This document shows positions 1 to 6,679 of a DNA stretch of 33,864 bases, piece after piece. The notes under the pieces are model-generated. The model saw nothing but the letters and a program-made list of their open reading frames with translations. It was not told where the DNA came from and did no database searches. How positions within the stretch are numbered: position 1 is the first letter of the stretch; the number at the start of each line of letters is the position of its first letter. The position numbers and the translations under genes were made by a program. The DNA lies in assembly GCF_028710545.1 (NCBI RefSeq), contig NZ_JAQTTX010000029.1, positions 1 through 33,864 on the forward strand. The letters run 5' to 3'. This stretch comes from Halothiobacillus sp. (GTDB lineage Bacteria; Pseudomonadota; Gammaproteobacteria; Halothiobacillales; Halothiobacillaceae).

Positions 1-296
1 AAACCAGCAAACCCGCGACAAAATGCGCCCGTTCGCAAGATTCGCAGCATTCGCACGGCACGATTCGCAAAACATTCGCAGAAGTGGCAGAGGGTGTCGG
101 TGTTGCCGACAGCCCGCCAGCACCAACGAGGAAGGAACTGCTGGCGGAAGTGGAAAGGTACTGCCGGGCCAACACGAGCACGGCAGAGCAATACCAGAAC
201 TGGATCGAGTATTTCACGGAGCTGGCGGAACAGCACCCAAATGTGTGTTGGCTCTGTGTCACTGAAAAGCCGGTATGGCAAGCGGGTACAGGGTAA
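1..296 (+). CDS. partial hypothetical protein, C-terminal part
   Basis: A reading frame is open from the left edge (frame starting at base 3) to a TAA at 294-296, so this may be the tail of a longer gene. The first in-frame alternative start is a GTG at 84. The C-terminal half is hydrophilic and looks coding, with a helical stretch rich in Glu, Tyr and Trp around EQYQNWIEYF and two Cys close together (CWLC). I do not recognise a family. A rho-independent terminator follows 27 bases downstream, which supports a real transcript end. The upstream half contains the TTCGCA repeats and may not be coding. It lies beside mobile-element debris, so an element-borne gene is possible but unproven. Confidence 0.35.
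   Translation, partial: TSKPATKCARSQDSQHSHGTIRKTFAEVAEGVGVADSPPAPTRKELLAEVERYCRANTSTAEQYQNWIEYFTELAEQHPNVCWLCVTEKPVWQAGTG
32..80. repeat. five direct TTCGCA hexamers
   Basis: TTCGCA occurs at 32-37, 41-46, 50-55, 64-69 and 75-80, all in the same orientation, with start-to-start spacings of 9, 9, 14 and 11 bases. The run overlaps the open frame at the window edge, so it may simply reflect codon content, or be an iteron-like or binding-site array. Confidence 0.5.
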
Positions 297-322
297 CTAT
301 CGTTATTGGCAAAAGTTCAACG

Positions 323-350
323 AAGCCCGGCCGTGTGTCGGGTTTTTTAT
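323..350 (+). terminator. rho-independent terminator of the left-edge ORF
   Basis: A 7-bp stem (AAGCCCG at 323-329 with CGGGTTT at 339-345, one G-T pair) closes a 9-base loop and runs into a T-rich tract. It lies 27 bases after the stop of the left-edge frame. Confidence 0.7.
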
Positions 351-523
351 TGCCTCATTTGAAATAAGGGTGCGTCGAATCACAGCAACCATGCGACCAG
401 GCGGGGGGTGTTAAAACCTCCACGACACCGGAATAACCGAACGACCCTTGCTCTCGAATTTTTACGCCTGCGAAATTAAAAAATTGGGTTTGGCATTTTT
501 CCGGCAATGGTGCAAAAAAAATG

Positions 524-547
524 GTTGGTAACTTTGTTGGTAACTTT
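524..547. repeat. tandem 12-mer, two copies
   Basis: GTTGGTAACTTT is repeated exactly at 524-535 and 536-547. It lies in a gene-free stretch (351-678) that otherwise holds A/T-rich sequence and the hairpins described separately. Function is unknown. Short tandem repeats of this sort can flank integrase or attachment regions, but no integrase gene is present. Confidence 0.6.
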
Positions 548-562
548 TCAAATCGCAGCACG

Positions 563-678
563 AAACCCGCATTAAACCTTGTGATGTGATGGAGCTTAGC
601 TCGATGATTTTAGAACGTCCCACAAGGTTCTAAAATAATAACAAAACCCGCATTAAACCTAGGTTTGCGGGTTTTTTT
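563..678 (+). promoter_or_regulatory. nested alternative hairpins with a duplicated terminator arm
   Basis: A 17-base direct repeat (AAACCCGCATTAAACCT) occurs at 563-579 and 644-660. Between the copies, AACCTTGTG (575-583) can pair with CACAAGGTT (621-629). TTTTAGAAC (608-616) can pair with GTTCTAAAA (627-635). These two stems share bases 627-629, so they exclude each other. The second repeat copy is the left arm of the terminator at 643-678, and the first copy could pair with the same right arm. The layout resembles an attenuator leader, but no intact gene follows it, so it may be a relic or a duplicated element end. Confidence 0.35.
643..678 (+). terminator. strong rho-independent terminator
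   Basis: AAAACCCGCA (643-652) pairs perfectly with TGCGGGTTTT (666-675) around a 13-base loop that itself contains the palindrome AAACCTAGGTTT. A run of seven T (672-678) follows. Confidence 0.8.
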
Positions 679-864
679 ATGCGCGTAGTGTTTCAAGTCC
701 TCTCATTTAAGCTGGTCTGTCCGTCTTTCTCGCAGCCGCATGACGTTGCCCCATTCTTGCTGAAGTTATCCACTATCCTCGCACCGCCGCCGCTGGGTGT
801 CGCGTATATCGTTGCCGGCGTGCAGAGGTTCCCTAGCGATCGACAACCCTGGCTTGTCTCAGGT

Positions 865-1098
865 GTAGTAGAAAATACCATCCGTCTCATTGCTCTCGGC
901 AAGAAGAACTGGTTGATCGCTGGTGGTGAAAGGGCAGGCAAACGAGCTGCAGCAATTCATAATCTGTTTGCCACTGCCAAGCTCAATGGAATTGAACCGG
1001 CGGCATGGCTAAAAGACACCCTGGAAAAATTATCCATCCGGCCAAACAGTCGCATCGTCGAATTGCTCCCGGTCAACCCGCCTGCAAAAATTGCCTGA
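865..1098 (+). pseudogene. IS66-family transposase, C-terminal remnant
   Basis: About 77 residues match the end of IS66-type TnpC transposases as I know them: a VENTIRLIALGKKNW segment, then GGERAGKRAAAIHNL, TAKLNGIEPAAWL and a final RIVELLP box before TGA at 1096-1098. The DDE catalytic core, the N-terminal part and the tnpA/tnpB partners are missing, so it cannot transpose. The frame stays open upstream to an ATG at 679, directly after a terminator T-run, but residues 1-62 of that frame do not resemble IS66, so I treat the upstream extension as junk fused at a deletion point. The element's right end is at 1127, where the group II intron interrupts it. Confidence 0.75.
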
Positions 1099-1110
1099 GT
1101 TTTACAGGTG

Positions 1111-1127
1111 GGACGGCTGGACGCTTA
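1111..1127 (+). other. IS66 right terminal inverted repeat, interrupted; intron 5' exon with IBS2 and IBS1
   Basis: Bases 1111-1127 end in GACGCTTA and, joined to the C at 3033, give an end of the form CTTAC. This is the complement of the GTAAGCG start known for IS66-family ends. GGCTGG (1115-1120) and CGCTTA (1122-1127) are complementary to the intron segments CCAGCC (1264-1269) and TAAGCG (1310-1315). They are therefore the likely intron-binding sites IBS2 and IBS1. Confidence 0.65.
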
Positions 1128-1263
1128 GTGCGGCTGCAAAGCCGGTAAATAATAGTCGATGAAAGTTCGATACGGAGAAGAAATGGCGAATCACTCTGAC
1201 CCCGAGTCATGCGATATACATCGTGAGGTGTATGTCGAAGCGTTGACAGTGGAAACCGACAGG

Positions 1264-1315
1264 CCAGCCATTGAGCCGCGAAATCAGGAATCTGGGATGC
1301 CGACGCTGTTAAGCG
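1264..1315 (+). other. intron exon-binding sites EBS2 and EBS1
   Basis: CCAGCC at 1264-1269 (EBS2) and TAAGCG at 1310-1315 (EBS1) lie in the expected order in domain I. They are exactly complementary to GGCTGG (1115-1120) and CGCTTA (1122-1127) just before the intron. These pairings would define the homing target. Confidence 0.6.
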
Positions 1316-1389
1316 AAGCGGAAGGCAACATGATGCACGACGATAATCGCAAGTCGTGCGTTGATCCCACGCGGTCGTAGACCCTGTGC

Positions 1390-2955
1390 ATGTCGGGAAG
1401 TTATTTACACGGAAGCAGCGAGATCTCATTGGTGTCCGATGCAGGATGGTCGGACAGGGCTGGGAAGGTTAAAGACCGTAAGCCAGCCATTTACGCCGAT
1501 GAGAAGTCGGATACGCCCATAGTACCGAAGAAATTGCTGAACAAAGGGGATAACCCGGCGGAGGCGATGGAGGGAAGGGGTGTAGCCAAAGGAAATACCG
1601 ACGAATTCCCCGTGTCCCGGACTCAGAGTCGGAAACATGACACGTCGACGGGATTGGAAGGTATACGTGAAATTGCACGACGGGAACGGAAGCTGAAGTT
1701 CACGGCACTACTACACCATGTCACACCGTCATTGTTGGTGGAGAGCTTTTACGCACTTCGCAAACAAGCGGCGGCTGGCGTGGATGGTGTGACGTGGTAC
1801 GAATATGAGAAATTACTCTACGGACGAGTGCATGAGTTGCATCGGGAAATTCACACTGGTGCCTATCGTGCGCAGCCGTCACGGCGAGTATACATACCGA
1901 AAGCAGATGGTAAATTACGTCCGCTTGGTATTGCAGCGTTGGAAGATAAGATAGTGCAACAGGCCATCACAACGGTTCTGAGTGCGATCTATGAACAAGA
2001 CTTCCTTGGTTTCTCATATGGTTTTCGCCAGGGACGAGGGCAACATGATGCACTAGATGCGCTATCGGAAGGGATTGAAGGACGAAAAGTAAACTGGATT
2101 CTGGATGCAGACATTCGCGCATTCTTCGATGAAATCGATCACGAGTGGATGTTGAGATTTTTGGAACACAGGGTTGCTGATCGGCGTGTCATTCGATTGA
2201 TTCGAAACTGGCTGAAGGCGGGTGTTGTCGAGGATGGAAGCCGTAAGGCATCTGTTCGAGGAACACCACAAGGTGCTGTGATTTCGCCCTTGCTGGCGAA
2301 CATTTACCTGCACTATGCCTTTGACTTGTGGGCGCATCAATGGCGACAGAGGCGTGCCAGTGGTGATGTCATTGTTGTTCGTTATGCGGATGACAGTGTT
2401 ATGGGGTTTCAGTATGAAGGTGAAGCACGGCGATTCCTGGCAGCATTGCAAGAACGTCTTGCCAAATTCAAGTTGGAGCTTCACCCGGATAAAACGCGGC
2501 TGATCCGTTTTGGTAGATATGCCGCGCAACAATGCCGGGAGCGAGGGATGGGTAAGCCGGAAACGTTCGACTTTCTCGGCTTTACGCACTGTTGTGGTCA
2601 GCATCGCCGTGGCTTCAAGATCGTCCGGCTGACGATCAAGAAGCGGATGCGTGCCACTTTGTCAGTCATTCGCGAGACGTTGATGAGACGGCGACATGAG
2701 CCAGTCCCGATTGTTGGACGCTGGATTGGTCGCGTGGTAAGGGGATATTTCAATTACTACGCAGTACCGGGCAACATGCATCGATTGTCGGGGTTTGTGA
2801 GCGAAGTGTGTCGCGCGTGGCGTCATGCACTTCTGCGACGAAGCCAGCGGCATCGGTTGCAGTGGGATCGATTCAATCGTCTGACGAAGAAGTATTTGCC
2901 ACCATGTCGCGTAGTTCATCCACTACCGTCGGAGCGATTTCACGTCAGAACCTAA
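1390..2955 (+). CDS. ltrA: group II intron reverse transcriptase/maturase
   Basis: The 521-residue protein is encoded inside the intron. The first ~90 residues look like intron-derived leader, so the functional start may be later than this ATG. Reverse transcriptase blocks follow in order: IPKADGKLRPLGI with ALEDKIVQQA, then GFSYGFRQGRG, ILDADIRAFFDEIDH, GTPQGAVISPLLANIYLH, the catalytic VRYADD, and the LHPDKTRLIRFG and FDFLGF blocks. A maturase domain X follows, with GRWIGRVVRGYFNYYAVPGN. The protein stops soon after, at HPLPSERFHVRT, with no HNH endonuclease domain. Homing would then need to use a free 3' end, such as the replication fork, as primer. It would aid splicing of its own intron and reverse-splice into DNA. 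Confidence 0.9.
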   Translation: MSGSYLHGSSEISLVSDAGWSDRAGKVKDRKPAIYADEKSDTPIVPKKLLNKGDNPAEAMEGRGVAKGNTDEFPVSRTQSRKHDTSTGLEGIREIARRERKLKFTALLHHVTPSLLVESFYALRKQAAAGVDGVTWYEYEKLLYGRVHELHREIHTGAYRAQPSRRVYIPKADGKLRPLGIAALEDKIVQQAITTVLSAIYEQDFLGFSYGFRQGRGQHDALDALSEGIEGRKVNWILDADIRAFFDEIDHEWMLRFLEHRVADRRVIRLIRNWLKAGVVEDGSRKASVRGTPQGAVISPLLANIYLHYAFDLWAHQWRQRRASGDVIVVRYADDSVMGFQYEGEARRFLAALQERLAKFKLELHPDKTRLIRFGRYAAQQCRERGMGKPETFDFLGFTHCCGQHRRGFKIVRLTIKKRMRATLSVIRETLMRRRHEPVPIVGRWIGRVVRGYFNYYAVPGNMHRLSGFVSEVCRAWRHALLRRSQRHRLQWDRFNRLTKKYLPPCRVVHPLPSERFHVRT

Positions 2956-2960
2956 GGCAG

Positions 2961-3032
2961 GAGCCGTATGCGGTAATGCTGCAAGTACGGATCTGTGCGG
3001 GGGCGGGAGGTAACTCCCGTCCCTACCGCGAC
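2961..3032 (+). ncRNA. group II intron domains V and VI
   Basis: GAGCCGTATGCGG (2961-2973) and the complementary 3' half ending GTACGGATC at 2993 form the 33-nt catalytic hairpin with its AGC triad. Domain VI follows, with the GGGAG-GTAA-CTCCC tip, a bulged A at 3025 as branch point, and the 3' splice site after 3032. Confidence 0.8.
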
Positions 3033-3317
3033 CGAATTTGGGAGGATACGGTTATAGAATTTACGCCTATGGCGTTGATGGATGCCTAAATCGAGGAAAT
3101 GCAAGTCGTTGAGAAGGCTGCAAAGTTTGAGCGTAGCTCGGTTATTGGATTGAAGTCGGAGTGTCATGCCGCATGGCTATGGCTTTCTCAATCACTTCGA
3201 TAGGACACTTGAAACTGAGGCGCTTTGGCGGACGCAAGTTCCTTTCGCCTTCAAATGCCCCGGTATCAGCCGGAGCACATTCCACCGGGGAAAGGGAGTG
3301 TCAAAGACGTAAGGCTG
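3033..3317. other. gene-free stretch between intron 3' exon and rseC
   Basis: No convincing gene is seen. The first base completes the IS66 end. A 7-bp stem CCCCGGT (3258-3264) with ACCGGGG (3284-3290) is the only clear structure. It lies downstream of rseC on the minus strand but has no T-run, so it is at best a weak or rho-assisted end for the rpoE operon. Confidence 0.4.
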
Positions 3318-3869
3318 CTAGGCGGATTTGAACAAAACCCGTTCAATACGGGGTGCATAACGACCGCTGCGAGAAAGACCATTTTGTTGACGAGCGATGA
3401 ACAGCAGCACAGCGGTGAAACTCACCACTGCGCCGCCTATGGAGCCAGCGTCGGAGGCAAAGAGTGATTGACCTGCCACGGCCCCCAGAATCAGACCCAA
3501 CAGCGGTAGAAAATACATGAGCATAGAAGCCTGAACCAAGGCGCTAGCAGGCAGCAGCAATCGAACGTGATCACCAACCTGTACCGGCAGGTCGGTTTGT
3601 ACACGCACCTTGTGCTGCCGTCGATTCAGTGCTTTCTGCATGATTCCCACACCGCATCCGCCGCGGGAAGAGCAGGACTGGCAGCCGCTTTGGCGCTGGG
3701 TTTCAACCCATACCCCATCTGCGGTAACAGCAACGACAACACCTTCTTCCTGAATATCGGCGGTATCTGATCCGCTCGACGCCAAACCAGCCAGACGATG
3801 TTCTGCATAGGGGACGGAACCGATGGTCGGTTGGTTCAGGAGCGAGGGATCATGAGGTTGACGGTTCAT
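3318..3869 (-). CDS. rseC: RseC/MucC family sigma-E regulatory membrane protein
   Basis: The 183-residue inner-membrane protein belongs to the RseC family, which modulates sigma-E signalling and has also been tied to redox functions such as SoxR reduction. The N-terminal half has the family Cys cluster (CQSCSSRGGCG), a likely metal or redox centre, followed by a beta-rich RVQTDLPVQVGDHVRL segment. Two hydrophobic spans come next, LMYFLPLLGLILGAVAG and GGAVVSFTAVLLFIA, then a short basic tail. I place the start at 3869, where its ATG overlaps the rseB stop as TGATG, implying coupled translation. The open frame extends 29 residues further upstream inside rseB, which is unlikely to be used. It is the last gene of the rpoE-rseABC operon. 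Confidence 0.88.
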   Translation of the reverse strand: MNRQPHDPSLLNQPTIGSVPYAEHRLAGLASSGSDTADIQEEGVVVAVTADGVWVETQRQSGCQSCSSRGGCGVGIMQKALNRRQHKVRVQTDLPVQVGDHVRLLLPASALVQASMLMYFLPLLGLILGAVAGQSLFASDAGSIGGAVVSFTAVLLFIARQQNGLSRSGRYAPRIERVLFKSA

Positions 3870-4993
3870 CAGCGTGCTTCCTGATTCGGGGTCTGCATCG
3901 GGTTTCGTTCCCCGCGCTCGGTGTTGGCATCCTTCGCGAGCACGGTGTGTTTGCAAATCTGCTCGACCGCTGCCATGGGCAAGTCTCCTATGACGGTCAG
4001 ACGAACCGGGCCGACCTGCCGTACGGCGATGTTCATGCCGTATTTGGCGGCATCGGGATCGAGCGCCTTGGGTTGAGGCATGTCTTCTACAAAGACCGAA
4101 GCGGTCGATAGACCATCGGTCACCACCATGTGTTCAAAGCGATGTCCGGTAACCGGGTTGATGCGCCAGACCCGACTTTTGGTTGTATAGCCCGGCAAAT
4201 CCGGAGACACAATCCACCCCTGTTCAGGTTGTAGTGGCTCAGCAGGTTGGGACTGCCCTCGCTCAACAACCTTATAGCCTGGAGGAATGGTTTGGGGCGT
4301 GTCCATCGGGATGTCCGGCCAATCTTGCGAAGGTGTGGTATCTCCCTGTGGGCGGAAATGGATTTCGGTGAAGAAGTCATGTTCGATCGGCCGCCCCTGA
4401 TCGTTGTAGATGCTCATGCGCAGCAGCAGGCGCGACTCATTATCGATGCACAGTTTGTAGCCATAACGAAATTGATCTCGCGGCACAAGTCCAACCAGAT
4501 GGCAGGCATGGTCGGCTACGCGGGATAGGCCCAGATTGACGATGTGGTAATTGGCATCCAGCGCTTCCGGGTGGTCGAAACGCTCACCGGAGAGTCGTGA
4601 ACGCACGCTGGGGAAATCACCAAAGACCACTTCCTTGCGCAAAGGCCACTCACATTCGCAGTGGTTACCATGTCGGATGACTTCACGCGGCTCGCCACTC
4701 ATGGTTTGCAGACGCTCCTGCTCACCTTTGGCGGTCGCGCGATGCCACAGTTTTGTGGTATCGATCTGATCCCCGCGCAAATGAACGTAAGTACCGGCAT
4801 AGTCGGTCTTCTTCATGGCCTGCGTCATTTCATTCAGTAGCTGGATGGCTCCGGGCTCCGAAACCGGCCGATCGGACGAATCGGCGACAAGAAGTACATG
4901 TGCCTGAAAAGTACCAGACTCATATGTATTCGCTTCGACCGTACCGATAGCAGCCAGCGAACAAAGCAGGCCGACGAAAATGCCACGGGTCAT
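3869..4993 (-). CDS. rseB: periplasmic sigma-E regulator RseB/MucB
   Basis: The 374-residue exported protein binds the periplasmic part of the anti-sigma factor RseA and shields it from the site-1 protease until mislocalised lipoproteins or lipopolysaccharide are sensed. The N-terminus has a short signal sequence (residues ~1-21, hydrophobic FVGLLCSLAAIG). The N-terminal lobe contains the family pattern starting AIQLLNEMTQAMKKTDYAGTY. The C-terminal lobe contains GYKVVERGQ and the HMVVTDGLSTASVFVED segment typical of MucB. It starts three bases after the rseA stop and overlaps rseC, so the operon is tightly coupled. There is nothing unusual apart from a slightly long linker rich in Pro and Gln (~235-255). 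Confidence 0.9.
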   Translation of the reverse strand: MTRGIFVGLLCSLAAIGTVEANTYESGTFQAHVLLVADSSDRPVSEPGAIQLLNEMTQAMKKTDYAGTYVHLRGDQIDTTKLWHRATAKGEQERLQTMSGEPREVIRHGNHCECEWPLRKEVVFGDFPSVRSRLSGERFDHPEALDANYHIVNLGLSRVADHACHLVGLVPRDQFRYGYKLCIDNESRLLLRMSIYNDQGRPIEHDFFTEIHFRPQGDTTPSQDWPDIPMDTPQTIPPGYKVVERGQSQPAEPLQPEQGWIVSPDLPGYTTKSRVWRINPVTGHRFEHMVVTDGLSTASVFVEDMPQPKALDPDAAKYGMNIAVRQVGPVRLTVIGDLPMAAVEQICKHTVLAKDANTERGERNPMQTPNQEAR

Positions 4994-4996
4994 CCA

Positions 4997-5659
4997 CTAC
5001 TCCGTTTTAAAGCTGGTCATGCGTAATGAGGGCATCACTTCGGAAAGATCCGGAGAAACAGATTCAAAATGAGTCATCAGGTAAGGGTCCATCGGCGCCT
5101 TGCGCACGGGTGCCTGGGCCCAGCTCGGCAAAACCGTGCCCGGCGTAACGCGAGCCACCACCGGTAAAGCCTGGGCTGAGCTGTTTGTGGCTGTGGGCTG
5201 CTGCAGATTCGCCGGGACATTCTGAGCTTGCTGCATCAACGCATTTTCCGGTGTATTCTGCGGCATCATCCAGATGCCCACCCCAACCAGACCGGCGACG
5301 AATGAAGCGGCAATCGCGCCACGCCAGCGATTCATCGAGCGACGAACCTGAGATTGCGGGAACGGCAACACCCGCCCGCGACTCGTCGAAGCCAGATCCT
5401 GGGCGAGTTGCTGAGCCTGACCTTCGTCTTCGGCCAGCCGCGCCGAAATCAAGGCCGATACATCCCGATTATCCAGATGTTCCTGACGCAGGGCAGCCCC
5501 GATCAGGGAATAGCAGCGCAGGCTAAGACGCGCGTCACTAGCGGCTACAGACATCAGCCGATCGGTTTGATGTGGCATGCACTCATCGTCCCACCAGGCT
5601 GAAAGGGCTTCCTCGGGCGTCGAAGGCAGTGGCATGTGGGCATTATGTTGGGTATTCAT
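4997..5659 (-). CDS. rseA: anti-sigma-E factor RseA
   Basis: The 220-residue protein has the RseA/MucA layout. The cytoplasmic N-terminal sigma-binding domain (residues ~14-80) contains EEALSAWWDDEC and a helical region ending in SALISARLAEDE. A single membrane span (residues ~114-131, IAASFVAGLVGVGIWMM) follows, then a Gln- and Pro-rich periplasmic tail. It holds RpoE inactive at the membrane until cleaved by DegS and RseP. The ATG is preceded by a good GGGGGAAA ribosome site. Sequence conservation outside the N-terminal domain is low, as usual for this family, and position directly after rpoE supports the name. Confidence 0.87.
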   Translation of the reverse strand: MNTQHNAHMPLPSTPEEALSAWWDDECMPHQTDRLMSVAASDARLSLRCYSLIGAALRQEHLDNRDVSALISARLAEDEGQAQQLAQDLASTSRGRVLPFPQSQVRRSMNRWRGAIAASFVAGLVGVGIWMMPQNTPENALMQQAQNVPANLQQPTATNSSAQALPVVARVTPGTVLPSWAQAPVRKAPMDPYLMTHFESVSPDLSEVMPSLRMTSFKTE

Positions 5660-5723
5660 CGATTTCCCCCAGATAGAAGGGTTGTGTCAAACGGATTTCG
5701 CACGATTCAAAACTCATCCCGGC

Positions 5724-6350
5724 TCAGGAATCCAGCAACGGCTTGATGCGTTCCTCGACCGATTCACGCGCCCGAAAAATCCGGGATCGCACGGTACCGA
5801 TCGGGCAGTTCATCACGACCGCGATTTCTTCATAACTCAGGCCTTCCATCTCGCGCAGGGTCAAGGCCGTCCGCAAATCCTCGGGCAATGCTCTGATGGC
5901 GGCCCGAATCTCGGCTTCCAGTTCCTGCGTAGCCGCCATATCCTCTGGACTGGCATGGTCGCGAAGAGCCTCCGGCTCGGGTAATGCTTCATCTGACTCA
6001 TCTCCGCCACCAGAGTTCAGTGAAACCGAATAACCACTTCGAGCGTCCGCCACCAATTGGTTTTTCGCGGTGTTGACCGCAATGCGATACAGCCAGGTGT
6101 AGAACGCACTTTCACCCCGGAAATTCCCGAGTGCGCGATAGGCCTTGATGAACGCTTCCTGGGCCAGATCGAAGGCTTGATCCTGATCTCGAACGAAGCG
6201 GCCGACCAGTCGCAGAACGCGATGCTGGTATTTGAGCACCAATAAATCGAACGCACGGCGATCGCCCTGTTGGGCGCGCAACACCAGTTGTTGATCTGTT
6301 GGTTGATCCGTGGCTTGTTCTGTGACCGAGGGGGTCGTTTCAGTGGCCAT
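5724..6350 (-). CDS. rpoE: RNA polymerase sigma-E factor
   Basis: The 208-residue ECF sigma factor directs the envelope-stress regulon. Region 2 contains DQAFDLAQEAFIKAYRAL, FRGESAFYTWLYRIAVNTAK (region 2.3-2.4, DNA melting and -10 recognition) and the preceding LLVLKYQHRVLRLVGR. Region 4 contains LPEDLRTALTLREMEGLSYEEIA, then MNCPIGTVRSRIFRARE (-35 helix-turn-helix). These closely follow E. coli RpoE. The N-terminus is about 14 residues longer than E. coli RpoE, with a Thr/Gln-rich leader. A GAGG ribosome site sits just before the ATG at 6350. It heads the operon with rseA, rseB and rseC and is divergent from nadB. Confidence 0.95.
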   Translation of the reverse strand: MATETTPSVTEQATDQPTDQQLVLRAQQGDRRAFDLLVLKYQHRVLRLVGRFVRDQDQAFDLAQEAFIKAYRALGNFRGESAFYTWLYRIAVNTAKNQLVADARSGYSVSLNSGGGDESDEALPEPEALRDHASPEDMAATQELEAEIRAAIRALPEDLRTALTLREMEGLSYEEIAVVMNCPIGTVRSRIFRARESVEERIKPLLDS

Positions 6351-6470
6351 AAAGCCTCATACCGGTGAGCCTCATGGCCCGTTCAAATAAAAAATGCCCA
6401 ATGTTGCCGGCCTTTTACCGCAGCATCGACAGACGCACATAAACAACGGCAACCCAAAGGCCGAAGTAGA

Positions 6471-6639
6471 CTAGGAGCCTGTCGGACTTTAGGGAAATCG
6501 GCTGCAAATCCATCTGAACGGTGCATATTTCACCGCTTTTTGGGGCAATAGAAACCGCTATTACCCTGCAAAAGCGGCAAAATCTGCCCTCGCCCAGCTT
6601 GATTTTCGCTACGATTCCTAAAGTCCGTCAGGCTCCTAG
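6471..6639. mobile_element. 169-bp inverted-repeat element (MITE) between rpoE and nadB
   Basis: The left end reads CTAGGAGCCTGTCGGACTTT (6471-6490). The right end (6615-6639) is its inverted copy with one substitution and one gap over about 25 bases. CTAG at both outer edges fits a 4-bp YTAR target duplication of the kind made by IS5-type elements. The interior has no open frame of its own and contains AAAAGCGG and CCGCTTTT in inverse order. The size, ends and lack of a transposase fit a MITE mobilised in trans. Confidence 0.75.
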
Positions 6640-6645
6640 TATACT
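6640..6645 (+). promoter_or_regulatory. candidate -10 box for nadB at the element edge
   Basis: TATACT directly abuts the right end of the inverted-repeat element, 35 bases before the proposed nadB start. No good -35 hexamer is seen, so any -35 would have to come from the element itself. This is weak evidence. Confidence 0.25.
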
Positions 6646-6679
6646 CGCATCATTTAAGTTCAATCGACAAGCCGAATCA

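Larger units (their letters stand above)
1128..3032 (+). mobile_element. group II intron with reverse transcriptase/maturase
   Basis: The 5' end is the canonical GTGCG (1128-1132). The 3' part has a typical domain V (2961-2993) and domain VI with a bulged A at 3025, eight bases from an AC 3' end at 3032, giving about 1.9 kb. Boundary support comes from base pairing. EBS1 TAAGCG (1310-1315) complements the last six exon bases, and EBS2 CCAGCC (1264-1269) complements the six bases one nucleotide further upstream. The reverse transcriptase frame lies in domain IV, ending six bases before domain V. The intron appears full length, so it may be mobile and splicing-competent. Its structural class is not assigned here. 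It sits in the terminal repeat of an IS66 remnant rather than in a host gene. Confidence 0.85.

Noticed and set aside
679-864. N-terminal part of the ORF that ends in the IS66 remnant
   Set aside because: It begins on the last base of a terminator T-run and its 62 residues do not resemble IS66 or anything I know. Likely non-coding sequence joined at a deletion.
1159-1380. 73-residue ORF in the intron 5' region
   Set aside because: It lies inside intron domain I, which carries EBS1 and EBS2, and has no protein family features.
3225-3467. Plus-strand 80-residue ORF overlapping the 3' end of rseC
   Set aside because: It lies antisense to the well-supported rseC gene, has no ribosome site and no recognisable family.
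6351-6380. GAAC-type -35 and TATGA-type -10 on the minus strand as a sigma-E autoregulatory promoter of rpoE
   Set aside because: The spacing fits, but the -35 is degenerate (GAACGG) and the start would fall on the ATG itself. Too weak to annotate.
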